A DNA stretch of 64,000 nucleotides. Origin: Rhynchopus euleeides (Eukaryota > Euglenozoa > Diplonemea > Diplonemida > Diplonemidae). Shown one piece after another: positions 22,973-35,100 of this stretch. The first letter of the stretch is position 1, and each line of letters starts with the position of its first letter. Below the pieces are notes generated by a model, which saw only the letters and a program-made list of their open reading frames with translations, had not been told where the DNA came from and did not search any database. Where the stretch lies: positions 2,046,001 to 2,110,000 of the forward strand of contig OY723242.1 of the NCBI GenBank assembly GCA_963210315.1. Reading direction: 5' to 3'. The position numbers were made by a program, and so were the translations under genes.

Positions 22973-23364
22973 TTAAGACGGTCCCTAGGGGGGGGGGGGT
23001 CACCAGGGGGGGGGGGGGGTGATCCAGGTGACTCCCTTGACACCCACAATAGCACCCTTGTGTGTGTCGTCCCCCTTGGGCCTTCCAAATACCCTTTGCA
23101 GCGCTGCTTCTTCCGACCACCGCACTCTCTATGGTGTACTGTATTGCTCCACCCCAAACGGCACCTCTCGCCCCCCCCCCCCCCCCCTGTGTGCCGGTTC
23201 CCCTCCCAACCCATATCCGCGACCCAGGCAGGTGTAAGTATTTCGAGGGTGGATGGCTCGTCGCACCAGCCCAGGAGCAGGGCTGCCTCCCGTCCCACAC
23301 CCTTCCGAAGTGTATTGTGACGGGCTTCGCCGCTTAGGCGATTCCAAAGGATACTTGTGTCGCT
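22973..23364. other. Intergenic, homopolymer-rich
   Basis: G-runs near 22987-23020 and a C-run near 23170. No gene supported. Confidence 0.5.
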
Positions 23365-23472
23365 GGGGGTCTTCGCTACGGGGTGATCGTCAGTGCATTT
23401 TGGTGCATTTCCTGTTGAATTAGCTGAAAACTGACGAAGTTTGTCGAAGTTTGTCGACCAGCGAAGACCCCC
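23365..23472. mobile_element. MITE, 108 bp, GGGGGTCTTCGCT ends
   Basis: Ends GGGGGTCTTCGCTACGGGGT and CAGCGAAGACCCCC, flanked by GCT on both sides. It is almost the same as the element at 59339-59436 inside an intron, sharing GATCGTCAGTGCATTTTGGT and the rest of the body. Confidence 0.85.
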
Positions 23473-23870
23473 GCTACCTTTGGTGGTATCAGCGTTTCTT
23501 GCTCTGTATGTCGTGATACCGCACTGCAAGTTGGGGCCCAGGCGAGCCCTTGACAGTGTATCCGCACACCGACCCTGTACCAGGTGTGTCCACACAACAG
23601 CAAAGCCCCCTTCGTCGAGAGTACGTTCGCAACTTGCTGTATGGCGACACAGCACCTCTCCTGTTTGGTGTGATTTGGTTCTCTTTTTGAGTTGTGCTAA
23701 CAGCGTAGTATGCAGATCATGCAGGGCACACCACACCCGCAGCAGGCGTGTGGGTGTGGTGTTCTCGCGGCTGACGAGTGCCCGCTGGTTCTTCTCTCCC
23801 CTTACTGATTTGCAGACGCAACGTTTCCCACACCGCACCACCAGCAGCAGACACACAGGGAAGACGAAGG

Positions 23871-26126
23871 ATGTCAGGAGAAGGAATGGAGGTGTTCCTG
23901 AAGGACAGGCTGTGTGGGGAGCAGCATGCGGTGCACATCGGGGAGGGCGACACCCCGGTTCATCTCAAGGCAAACGCACTCGACGTGGTGCTCGGGTCCC
24001 CTCCCGACGCGCTTCCCGAGGACGTGGAGCTCTCGGTGGATGGGGTGGTGCTCGACGACAGCACCCCTCTGTCCGGTGCCGCACCTGTCTCCCACGGGTG
24101 CTCCATCGACGTCGCCCTCACGGGTGCTCGCTTCGTGAAGGCGTTGGAGAAGCTAAGGCGCGACAACCCGTATGGGTGTTGTTGCGTTGACATGAGCACC
24201 ATACCTGCCTGGGCACGGGGTCTGCGTGATGTGGCGCTTGCGGTGGTGCAGTGTAACGGGGGGTTGCTGGAGCACCTCGATGAGTCATTCCGCAGTGACA
24301 AACACATCGTCACTGCAGCGGTGGGCAGTAACCCTCACGCACTTCTACACGCTTCCGAAGACCTGCGTTGGGACGAGGACCTGGTCCTGCTGGCCCTTCG
24401 GCAATCGTTCGATCTCCAGTTTGCATCACCTGCACTGCTCAGCAACAAACCCTTCGTCCTCACTCTTGTGCAGCGTTTGCGCCATGATGCACTCAAGCAT
24501 GTCGATGCAGCGCTGCAAGCCGACAGGGAGGTCGTCATGGCGGCTGTCCAATGCAACAGTGACGCACTCAAGTACGCCTGTGAGTCCCTCCGCGACGACG
24601 GGCAGGTGGTCACGGCACACGGTGGCTTGGGGCACGCAAGTGCTGCACTGCGCAACGACAAGGAGTTTGTTCTCCGTGCCCGGGGTGATGGGCGCCTTTT
24701 TTTTGTTTCTGAGGCCCTGCGTGGCGACAGGGAGGTGGTGCTGACATCCGTCCGTCTGGACCAATGCACCTTCCGTCATGCATCTCCCGCACTGCGCCAC
24801 GACACGGAGTTCCAACGCGAGGCGGTGCTGTGGAACGGTAAGGTGTTGGAGTATATCCCCAAGGCGGAGGAGCCGTGCTCAGATGTGCCGCTTCACCAAG
24901 ACCGAGACCTTATCCTTGCAGCAGTCGAGACCTACCCCGAGGCACTCCGACACGCACACCCTTCCCTGCAGGGCGACAGGGAGGTGGTGCTCGCTGCGAT
25001 GCGCAGCAGATGGTACGGTCAGGACGATGCACTGCGCTGTGCACCCTCACACCTGAAGAAGGACGAGGAGGTGGTGCTGGCAGGTGTCCGGCGTGACCCA
25101 GATGTGCTCGGACAAGCAGACATCTCGCTTCGCACCAACAGAGACTTCGTGCTGCAGTGTGTCAAGCTGCAGGGACGTGCCTTGCAGCACGCCGACCCCT
25201 CTGTTCGTAGCGACAGGGAGGTGCAGCTTGCTGCGGTGGCACAGAACCCTGAGGCCTTATGGTTCTGTGATGAGTCGATCCGCAACAACAGAGATGTGGT
25301 CCTCACAGCCGTGCGGAAAGAATCCGATGCTTTCGAGGCTGCTCCAGACAACCTGCGGATGGATCGTGAGGTCGTCCTTGCTGCGGTGATGTCGTCAGAG
25401 AATGCACTGCACCATGCTGATGTGAGATTCCGGAAGGACGAGGAGGTGGTGCTCGCAGCCACGCACGGTTCCGGGCTTGCTCTTCATTTCGCCGACCCTT
25501 CCTTCCTCAGCAACCGAGACTTCATGCTTGCAGCCGTACGCAAGTGCGGGTGCGCTCTTCACTACGCCAGTGCTTCACTGTGCCGTGACAAGGAGCTTCA
25601 ACTGGCGGCCGTGTTGCAGGACGGGAGGGCGCTGCAGTACGCTGACCCTTCACTGCGAAGCGACAGGTCGGTTGTGCTTCAAGCGGCTCGTGCACACGGC
25701 GGTGCTCTGCGCTTTGCCGATCCTGTGTTCTGTGGTGACGAGGAGGTGGTCCTCGCAGCCGTGACGAGTTGCGGTTATGCGCTGCGCTACGCCGACCACA
25801 CACTGTGGAACAAGCGTGAAGTGGTGCTGGCGGCTGTGCGCCAGAAGGGATATGCCCTTCAGTACGCCCCCACAGCGCTGTGCTGCGACAAGGAGGTGGT
25901 GCTGGCGGCTGTGCGTGCCGACCCAGACGCCTTCATCCACGCTTCTGCCCCGCTGCGCCGCGACAGCGACGTCGTTGCTGCCGCCTTCCCTGAGCTGCAT
26001 GACCAGGAGCGCGAGGGCTGCATCCCAGCAACAGAATCCGCTGCACCGACTGTTCAAACCAACACCATGACAGTTCGGGAATCTGTTTCCTCCTTCCTGA
26101 GGATGTTCAGTTATCCATTCTGGTGA
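23871..26126 (+). CDS. UBL-DUF4116 solenoid protein, copy 1
   Basis: Encodes 751 residues from MSGEGMEVF; the second Met (23886) is the start common to the intact copies. Residues 6-85 look like a ubiquitin fold: VFLKDRLCGEQH at the start and ELSVDGVVLDDSTPLSGAAP ending in IDVAL, matching the ubiquitin pattern of strand, acidic linker, LIFAGKQLEDGRTL-like turn and final strand. The rest is about 24 repeats of ~25 residues (DREVVLAAV..G.AL..A..SLR.), the DUF4116 type, probably a helical-hairpin solenoid. The C-terminus is unique to this copy (ATESAAPTVQTNTMTVRESV... FWstop). There is no signal peptide or membrane segment, so it is likely intracellular. The function is not known; a binding surface linked to the ubiquitin system is inference. 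Upstream of the start, CACACCGCACCACCAGCAG is shared with the other copies, then the flanks diverge. Confidence 0.85.
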   Translation: MSGEGMEVFLKDRLCGEQHAVHIGEGDTPVHLKANALDVVLGSPPDALPEDVELSVDGVVLDDSTPLSGAAPVSHGCSIDVALTGARFVKALEKLRRDNPYGCCCVDMSTIPAWARGLRDVALAVVQCNGGLLEHLDESFRSDKHIVTAAVGSNPHALLHASEDLRWDEDLVLLALRQSFDLQFASPALLSNKPFVLTLVQRLRHDALKHVDAALQADREVVMAAVQCNSDALKYACESLRDDGQVVTAHGGLGHASAALRNDKEFVLRARGDGRLFFVSEALRGDREVVLTSVRLDQCTFRHASPALRHDTEFQREAVLWNGKVLEYIPKAEEPCSDVPLHQDRDLILAAVETYPEALRHAHPSLQGDREVVLAAMRSRWYGQDDALRCAPSHLKKDEEVVLAGVRRDPDVLGQADISLRTNRDFVLQCVKLQGRALQHADPSVRSDREVQLAAVAQNPEALWFCDESIRNNRDVVLTAVRKESDAFEAAPDNLRMDREVVLAAVMSSENALHHADVRFRKDEEVVLAATHGSGLALHFADPSFLSNRDFMLAAVRKCGCALHYASASLCRDKELQLAAVLQDGRALQYADPSLRSDRSVVLQAARAHGGALRFADPVFCGDEEVVLAAVTSCGYALRYADHTLWNKREVVLAAVRQKGYALQYAPTALCCDKEVVLAAVRADPDAFIHASAPLRRDSDVVAAAFPELHDQEREGCIPATESAAPTVQTNTMTVRESVSSFLRMFSYPFW

Positions 26127-27029
26127 TACACCGTCGCGGGCCGCGGCGGTAGCTTCTCTGGGAAGATTTCGACACCCGAGACTCGTCTTTCGTGCCAAGC
26201 GACAGGTCGGTTGTGCCTCAAGCGGCTCGGGGGTGAGGGGTCGTCAGGGTAGCGGACCTGGCGACTACGGCTGGCACCTCCACGTGGTGAACCCTGGGGG
26301 CCTTTGCGAACAGACCGTTGAGGTAATGATGCGTCACATATGTCGCACGCTTTGCTTAAGGTAGCGCATTGCGTGGTCGGGGCCGGACGTATCCCTCTGG
26401 AGAACCGGTGTTTCGCTTAGGCCGCTAAGACCAGTCAGGCTGCACGCGGCGCTCATGAAGCGCGCCGCGTGGCCAGAAGAAACTGTGGGCGGCAACCGTG
26501 TTACGTGTTTTTCACCGGGGCGCGTGGGACAAGTTTACCGCACACGCGCACGTGGGACAAGTTCAACGCACACGTGGATCCCCCGGCTTTGCCTTCTCTC
26601 GCCTTCCTACTTATAGTTCTTTTTCACCACGATCTTTTGCCCGTCACCTGTTGTTCGACCAGTCGAGCCGCGACCAGGAACGCCTCTGGAATACCCTGTG
26701 GTGGTGAGTGTCCGTTCGTCCTGTTTAGACCAGCCGTTGTTCCCGTCTTCTCCTTTTTACGCCCACTGGGTTGGAGTTGATCAGTCAATCGACACTTCGA
26801 AGGACGTTCCGGGGGGAAAGATCAGGTTGGGGGTTGGGCGAGGGGAAAAAAACGGGAAAAACGGTGGATGCGGTCAACAAACAAGTTCTGTTTCTTTTCT
26901 TTCGTGTGGTGAGTGGTGCATCGTGTAGGAAAGTATTTTCACAGTAGCTTTGCTGAAAAGTTGGGTGATTCGTCCACCCTATTCCCACCGAGCATGGGCG
27001 CCCCCCACAGACAGGCTCGACATTCCCCC
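26127..27029. other. Intergenic stretch
   Basis: Near 26199 a stretch (GCGACAGGTCGGTTGTG...) repeats a piece of the upstream gene (near 25661), a small partial duplication. GTGGGACAAGTT with CGCACACG occurs twice near 26525-26575. GCGGTCAACAAAC near 26870 recurs near 57695. No gene supported. Confidence 0.4.
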
Positions 27030-27560
27030 TCCGGGGACCTCGGGTCCTGAGCCCCATCACCCGACGCTCACAAGGCGCCTGGGCGATACAGGCAGATCTC
27101 GAACCCGACGAAGAGTCCCCACCCCTTCCCCTCTCAGTGTCTGTGCGGAGACGGGTGCCGATTCCCCTTGTTGTTTGGCGCTGTGGAGGCGTCTCGGAAG
27201 ATGGTGATCTTCCCGACTCAGGTGAGGAATCACCACCCCTCCCCCCTTAGTGTGTGTGAAGTCCCCCAATCCCGTTCTTCCCCACCATGTCCCACCTTGA
27301 GTGTTCTTCACTCCTCCGGGTCCGTCGCATCCTGAGCCCCATCACCCGACGCTCACAAGGCGCCTGGGCGATACAGGCAGATCTCGAACCCGACGAAGAG
27401 TCCCCACCCCTTCCCCTCTCAGTGTCTGTGCGGAGACGGGTGCGGATTCCCCTTGTTGTTTGGCGCTGTGGAGGCGTCTCGGAAGATGCTGATCTTCCCG
27501 ACTCAGATGAGGAATCACCACCCTCCCCTCTTAGTGTGTGTGAAGTCCCCCAATCCCGTT
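27030..27560. repeat. Tandem duplication, unit about 286 bp
   Basis: Two copies (about 27046-27275 and 27332-27560) share CCTGAGCCCCATCACCCGAC through AGTGTGTGTGAAGTCCCCCA with few differences. Both are open in one frame (TRRLGDTGRSRTRRRVPTPS...), but no family is evident and the coding status is doubtful. Confidence 0.8.
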
Positions 27561-29145
27561 CGTCCCCTCTCAGTGAAATGGCCTGTCTATACTGCCTACA
27601 TAGTGGCCTTCTCGGGGAAGAGCGGACACAGTCTCACAGCTGTCGACAGCAGCATCGACGATTGTCCGCACCAACTATCTCGACCGGTTCACCGCAAACT
27701 CCGGGGACAAAGGCTGATGTTGGTTACCCTGCCAGCAGGCACTGCGCAAATCCCACTGCACCACAGCCCCTCCTGTGTATCGCCATGCCGCCACTACTCC
27801 CGAGAGCCGTCTAGCCTATTGTGGATCCTGCTGTGGCTGCTGCTGCAGAACAGACCCCAGTGCAAAGGGGGGAGGGGAGGGGGCTGTGGGGGGGGGGGGG
27901 GGGGGGGGCAGGGGTGGAAAAAACCCGGGTGCTGGGCAAAAAAACCCAAAAAACCCCATAGAAACCCAAAAAAAACCCAAAAAAACCCATAAAAACCCAT
28001 AGGGGGTCCTCGCTACGAGTCACTGTGAGTCACGAGTCGTCAGTTTTCAGCCAAACATGGCTGACTTCTCACTTTTTCTCACTCAGTCACACTTGGTAGC
28101 GAGGGCCCCCATAAAAACCCATAAAAACCCGCCTTGGGCGTTGCCTTAGGGTTTCCTTACGTACACCTCTGGCAGTCAAACCTGGCCGGCAAAGCAGCAC
28201 CAGTGGTGGCTTTTGGGCGGGTTTTTCGGCGAACCGGGGGACATTGCACATGTGGCAGAGGCTAGAGGCTAGGCCGTGTCGAAACGCGCAAAAACAGGGT
28301 CGAAACTGTCCCAGTCGAGCGGTTTGCAGGACCGAGCGGCCCGTTGACACTGTAAATCTCTAGGTTGCAGTGTCGGCACTGGGCGCCCTTCCTCGTGCCA
28401 TTGAGATAGTCGGTGAACTCGTTGCGCGCCGACGCGGGGTTGTGCCCCGACATTTTCCCTGAGATTCGTGCCCCTCCAAGTGTCTCTCTTCTTGGGTGTT
28501 GATAGTGGGATAGAAGTGACAATGATGGATGGAGAGAAGAGTTCTTTGTGCTAGGAGCCCCTCGAAGTCAAAGTAGAACCTGCGGTCGCCCTCCAACCAG
28601 CTCCCAACCGGACAGTGAAGGCACCGGGCCCTCTCCAGGCCAAATGTCTGTCAACGTCTTTTTTTCCTCAGGTCCTCTGAGGAGAATTTGTGGGAAAATT
28701 CGTAATCGAGGGTGTCCACTTTTTCGGAATTTCCAGGAATCCCGTCATTTTGGACACCCTGTGGGTGGCTCCCGAAAATCCCCCAAAAACCCCGGTTCAA
28801 AAAAACCCAAAAAAAACCAACGATTTCTTAAGCTACAGTTTCTGTACTTCATTGGTATACACACTCGCGCTCCCCCCCCCCCCCCCCTGGTCGGTTGGGT
28901 CGGTTGGGTTCTCCCCTCCCCTTTCAAAAACCCCTCCCTCTCCCTCCTCTCCCCCATCCCTTTTCCCCTTTCCAAACTTCTTCTTGAACTTGCGGGCGGG
29001 CAGAGTCGGGAGGGCTGGTTGGGCTAATAGCGTATCCCCAAGCAAAAAACCACTCCCCCTGGGGCCACTTGTCCCTCGGGCTCTGTTCCCCTTCCCTTCC
29101 CAGTCCCCCCCTTCCCACCCCCGACGCACGCGAGCGCGAGTCGTG
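27561..29145. other. Region before the retroelement ORF
   Basis: G-run near 27890, A/C-rich tract 27920-28000, a MITE at 28002-28110, then pyrimidine-rich DNA. The long retroelement frame is open from 28690, but 28690-29145 has the composition of non-coding DNA. Confidence 0.45.
28002..28110. mobile_element. MITE, GGGGGTCCTCGCTAC ends
   Basis: Ends GGGGGTCCTCGCTACGAGTC and TTGGTAGCGAGGGCCCCC, flanked by ATA on both sides. The right half (TTTTTCTCACTCAGTCACAC) is identical to the element at 48902-49010. Confidence 0.85.
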
Positions 29146-32100
29146 ATGGAGGCGCGAGATGCGCCCGGCCGTGGGCACGCGAGGAGGCGAGGGCAGTGGG
29201 CCCTCATGGCGCTGCTGGTGGCGGCGCTCACGCCCCCAGCGGGAGAGCAGCCCGGGCCGCCCCCGGTAGCGAGGGAGACGGGGGGGTCGCAGCCCCCCAC
29301 ACGAGTGCAGCCCGGGCCGCCCCCGGTAGCGGCAGCGGCGCGGGGGTCGCAACCCCCCGCACGTGGGCAGCCCGGGTCGCCCCCGGTAGCGGCGGGAGCA
29401 GCGGCAGCAACGGCTGCGGCGGCGGCGGCAGCACCGGGACAGGCGGAGCCGGGGGAGGGCGGGGCCCACACGGGCCCCCCCCCAACAACAGCACACCGGT
29501 CTGACCCACCGGCTTCATGCACCCCCCAACGGCACTCCCCGACGGCTGCGGAAGGGCCGCGGCCCCCCCCCGAGCAGGCAGCGGCGGTCACCGCTGCAGA
29601 GACCACGCCCGCAGGGCCTCTGGAGCGGCGGAAGCCGCTTAGCCGCCCCCGCGGGGCCAAGTACGGCGCCCCCGGCGTGATAGCTGACAGGGGGGGACGA
29701 GATGGGCTCTGCCCGCGTTGTGGGGGATGGTGGGAGGGAGTGTCGTGTGGTCCCCCCCCCGTCCCGGGCTCCCCCCTCCCAGCTTATGTCTTTCCACCCC
29801 CCTCCCCCGAGCTCCCCCCCCTGGGCGGGTACTGGGGGGTTGGCTGGGTAAGGGCGACTCTTGGGTGGGCGGTGGTGGTGGCGGGGACGCTGGGCTGGAG
29901 CTGGTGGCCGGCTGTATTTGCCCTGAGTCGGTGCCGGGCGCGAGGCTGGTGGGCAGTCGGGCGGAGACGGGCGACGAGGCTGATGCACAGTGTGTGGGGG
30001 CAGTCGAAAGCGTGGAGAGCAGCGGTGGTGGGAGGGTGCTGCTGGGTGGTGGCGGGCGGGGTGGAACGCGCCTGGGCCTCGTCAGCTGCTGCGTGCTGGG
30101 GGTTCGTCTTCGTCTGGGAGCCTAGGTGGGTCGCACTACAGGGAGAGACGGCCTGGGCCTGGTGGTGGGGGTTGGGGGTCCTGCCCGTACTGCTGGCTGC
30201 GGGGCTGTCCCCATCAAGAGCGGCGCGGGGCATTTCCTGGGCCCTAGGGCGGGTGAGCCGGGTGGTGCGCTGGCTGAGGGTGTCGGGCAGGGCGGCGGGT
30301 GTGCTCCCGGGGTTCACGGAGGCGTGCGGGCTGGCGGCGGGCCTGGGCGGGGCGGCCGTGATCGCCGCCGGCGCGCTCTGGGTTGAGGTCCTATCTGCGA
30401 GCGATCTACGGGCAGGAGTGGTGGCGGCGTCCGCATACGGGCTGGCGACGGGCGGGTGGGTGCTGGTGGGCTCGGCGATGGTACGGCAGCGCCGCCTGGC
30501 CAACCGACGCGGCTGGCTCCCTCGCTGGTCGTGGAGGGCCCGCAGGCGATCCCGATGGGTGGCCCGCAGGCCGCGCCTGGAGGTTCTCCTGCCTGCCTCC
30601 GTCCGCCGCTCGGAGGACCGGATCGGCGCCGGGCTGGACGCGCTGCGTCGGGTGAGTCGGGCGGAGCGAGTGGCAGAGGTGTTGCCGGTCCTGGCGTCGG
30701 CGGGGGCCCTGTCGGGCGGGGTCTGGGGGCTGGGGTTCCTGTCGCTCGCGTGTCTCGTCTGGGCTGGGGTGGAGGTGGCCGTGACGGCAGCGCGGCTGCG
30801 GGAGTCGGAGATGCGGGACGCGGTGACCCTGGACTTGTGGCGCTCCGTACAGCCCATGAGACGGACCCGCCTCCTGTGCGCAACGTCAGAGCGCCCCCCG
30901 CTCTTCCTCGGCCCGCGCGACCTGTGCGGTGGGGACCTGGAGATGGAGGAGGACTGGACTGGGGTGGACGAGGTCCTGTCGCAGTTCGGGGGGTCCAGGG
31001 TGCCGAATCAGGCGACAGGGGACTGCCTCTTCGCGGCACTCACGCCCACGGCCGCCCTCCCCTCCCACGACGACATAGTGGGCATGCGCTCCGAGCTGTC
31101 CCGGCGTGCAGGGGACGCCTCGGTGAAACCTCAACTGCTTCACTTGTTAGGGGACGCCAGGCGGGTCGAGGAGTATCGGGCGGGCCTGGCTGGTGCGGCG
31201 CATGGGGACCACCTCGCGCTGCACCTGGCGGCGGGAGCGTGGGACTTGTCAGTGGTGGTGGTGCAGGAGGGCAGGGGTCAGGCAATCCGTGTGGACCCGC
31301 GGCGCCCTAAGAAGCAGGGGCCAGCCCCCGCAGATGTCAGGGTGGTGGCTCTCTCTGGCAACCACTACGAGGGAGTGGCCATGCCCCTTGCCCGACGCAG
31401 GGCCCTTCGAGAGAGCGCGGCGCCGGCCCACCTCAGCCCAGCCACGTGTCGAGACGCCTGCCCGGCGGCCCTAGGGGAGGGTGCCCAGGAGGCAGAAGGG
31501 GCGGGCCTGGGGGATGTGCGTCGCCGCTGGTTCTGCCCCCTCACGGCCTGCGCGGGCTCGGCTCTCCACCGGCATACGCCGTATTCGTCCAAGGAGACGC
31601 TCCGCAAGCACGCCCAGGCGCACGCAGACCAGGGTGAGGAGTTCCCGCCGAGCGCGCTTCGTCTGCTGGGCATGAAGAAGTGCATGTGGTGCTCGAAGGT
31701 AATGAGCACCTCCTTGGACTCCTGCGTGAAGTGCCGCCCACGTGGCGCGACCCCTGTGGTGCCGAACAGGCGCGCACCCTCTGCGGCGGAGGCAGCGGAT
31801 GCGGGTCGCCTCCCTCCCCTTGAGAGCATCCACACGGAGCGAGTGGGGGTGTCGCTGTCGGTCCCCGGGGCGATCCTCCGCCCGGCGGCGGTAGCCTATA
31901 GCCAGGCCCTGTGGGATGTCGCAGCGAATAGTTCGAGCACCACGGCGTGGCTCCGCCTCCTCTTGGTGCCCAAAACCCTCTTCCGCACCTACCGTGGAGG
32001 GAAGAAGAAGCAGCTGCTGGCGAAGCGGGCCCGGGAGGAGGCGATCATCCTCTGGCGGGAAGGACGCGCGTCGGAGCTCTGGCGCCGGGCCCGGACGGAA

Positions 32101-35100
32101 GCCCCGGGCCCGGGACGGGTGGAGGCTGCCCCCACATGGGAGGAGACGGAGGAAGCGGTGGTGCAAGCGGCGAGACAAGGGCGGTATTCGGCGGCGATGG
32201 CGCGCACCAGGAGCGCCGGCCTGGCGCCTGCCACCCCTGCCACGAAAGCGAAGCTCCTAGCAATGCACCCGGAAGCGGACAGCCCAGCCATCTCCGCGGC
32301 GACGCGGGTAGTGCCCGCGGATGCCACCCCCGCCGAGGTGTTTAAAGCGCTGAAGGGGTTACCGAGGGGCACGGGCGCCGGCCCCTCAGGCCTGAGGGCG
32401 GACCACCTCCGGGAGCTCGTCCAGGTGGAGGGAGTGGATGTGCTTCCGGCCCTCACGGCGGTGGTGAATGTCCTGCGCAGAGGCGAGGCCCCCCCGCAGC
32501 TGGCCCGGCACATCGCGGGCGCGTCTCTGGTCGCGCTCCCCAAGCCAGACGCGGGGATCCGCCCGATCGCGGTTGGGGAGACCCTCCGCCGCCTGGTGGC
32601 CAAAACCCTCACCGCAGACGTCAGGGAACAGGCTGGGAAGCTCCTCCTGAAGGGGAGGCAAGTAGGAGTGGCGGTGGACGGCGGACTGGAGGCGGCCACG
32701 GCGGTCGTGAAGGACTTCGCGGCGCGCAACAGGGGGGCGGACAAGGTCCTGCTGAAGATCGACTATGCCAACGCCTTTAACATGGTTAACAGGCAGGCGT
32801 TCATCGATGCTGTCAGGCGGGACCTCCCGGAGCTGTCGGCGTGGGTCGAGTGGTGCTACGCGTCGCCCTCAGCCCTGATATACCGTGGCGAAGTGCTCGA
32901 ATCGCAGAGGGGGGTACAGCAGGGGGACCCCCTCGGGCCGCTCCTGTTCTCCCTGGCCATCCGCCAGCTGACCGAGGACCTAGGCAAGCTGCCGGGGGTG
33001 GAGGGCAGCGTGTGGTACTTGGACGATGGCACGCTGATGGGCTCCCCCGGGGCGGTCGGCCACGCGTTCGCGATCCTCGAGCGGCGGAGCGCGGAGCTGG
33101 GCCTGGTGGTGGCACGCCGCAAATGCGAAGTGATCTCGCTGAATGGGCACTCGGTGGAGGGCCTCCGGGGAGCGGGCCTTGATGTAGCCGCGACGGAAAA
33201 GGAGCGCGCGACTCGCATGGACCTCCTCCACCACAACTTCGAGTTCCTCGGGGCTCCGGTGGGGGATGCGGAATTCTGCGAGCGGGTGATGGATACAAAA
33301 CTGAGAGAGAAGTTCATCCCGAACCTGCGCCAGCTTCACCACCTCCAAGACGCGCAAGTGGCCATGACCCTCCTGCGACACTGTGAAGGCTTCTGCAAGC
33401 TGGTCTTCCAGATGCGCGCAATTGGGTACGCCGGGAGAGAATACCTTCGCCAGTATGACAAGGAAATCGGGATGGTGCTGGCATCTGTGCTCGGGGACAG
33501 GGACGGGACCCTCCCTGACGATGCGCGAGACCAGGCGGCCCTGCCCGTCAGGCTAGGGGGTATGGGCATTCGGAGGTCGGAGGACCACATCACCGCTGCG
33601 GCTTTGGCGGCGGCTAGCTCCTTCTTCCCCCTATGTGTGCAGCTGGACAGCGGATATCGTTGGGATGCGGATGCGTGGCGCGTGGCAGCGACCGCCCACA
33701 ACGAGCTGGTGGCGGAGGCGGACTGGGTGGACCCTCACAAGCGCCCGGGCGAGCCCCTCCGCCAGCGCGACCTATCCCTGGCGATCATCAGCCGGCAGCA
33801 CGAGACCCTACTGGCGGAGGCTGACGTGCTGAGTAAAGGGCGTCAGTTGTCCGCGTCCCTCCCAGGCGCAGGGGCGTGGGTGACGGTGACGCCAGAACAA
33901 CAGTTTGCGATGGGGAGGGAGGAGTACCAAGTGGCGGCTCGCCTGCGCCTGGGCCTCGTCGTCTTCGCCCCTGGGTCGCGGTGCCACGAGTGCGGGGACG
34001 CCATGGACGTCTTGGGCGCCCATGTGTTCAGCTGCCAGGCATCGGCGGACCGCATCAAGCGCCACGACGCGGTGAAGCTCGGGGTGCTGGGGCTGGCGCG
34101 GGACGCGGGACTCGGCCCCCAGCTGGAGCCCAACCACCTCCTCTTGGGCGGGGGCAAGCCGGCTGACGTGTTCCTCCCGTGCGGCATAGGTGAGTCGCGG
34201 GGCCGGGCGATCGACGTGACCGTGTGGTCGACGTGCGCGGAGTCTGCGAGGCAGGGTGCGGCGAGAGCGCGGGGGTACACCGCGTCGCGGGCTGAAGCAT
34301 CCAAGCATCGCAAGCACGGGGCGCGGTGTCAGGAGGTTGAGATCGCCTTCTCCGCGTTCGCCCTGGAGCAGTCGGGCGGGATGGGTCCGGAGGCCGTGCG
34401 GCTCTTCAGGCACTTGGTCAGCTTCGCGGTGGACCACAAGCTGGGGGACAGGGCCGAGCTCACTCGTTCCTGGGCGGCGCGGATAGTGGTGCCGTTGATG
34501 CGGGCGGTGGGGCGGTCGTCGCTCCGCAGGGGGGCGCTGTGCACGGACCTGCGCTCTGGTCAGACTCGGGAGCGGGTCTTGCCGGATCCGCTGGTGGGCG
34601 TGGAGCCGGACTACTTCTTCGCGCCTGACACGGACCTGGCCCCCGCGCCACACTTCGACGGGCACATGGACGCGGAGGATTTCATGTGTGACCCGGATGA
34701 CGCGGCGGGCCCCGAGGAGCCGACCCCTGAACCCGAACCTGCCCCTCCCCGCCGCCCACGCCCGCCGCCTCCCCCCGCGGAGGGGGACCTCCCGCAGCCG
34801 GCGGGTGGGGTGGCGGCTGACCCCCTGGCCCAATTGCTGGAGTGGCGCGGCCAGACGGACGGGAGGCTGAGCTTGTCGTCCCTGCAGCAGCAGGCGCGGC
34901 TGGGCCTGGTCGAGCCGGACGGGTGGTCGTTCCGGGTGGGGGACTGTGCTTTTGATGCGTTGGCCACGCTGGGTGCCCGATCGGTGAAGCAATCCAGCGG
35001 GTGGCTGCGCCAAGAGGCAGTCCGCAGGGCGATGCGCGACCCGGACCTCCGGATGCGGGTGGAGGAGGGTCCGAACCAGTGGGCCGAGCAGATGATGCGC

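Noticed and set aside
23778-23870. Upstream extension of DUF4116 copy 1
   Set aside because: The sequence upstream of the common start is not conserved in reading between copies, and copy 2 has lost the first Met; MSGEG or MEVF is the better start.
26330-26460. tRNA-like segment
   Set aside because: Some GTAGCGC-like boxes but no T-loop or cloverleaf that I could fold.
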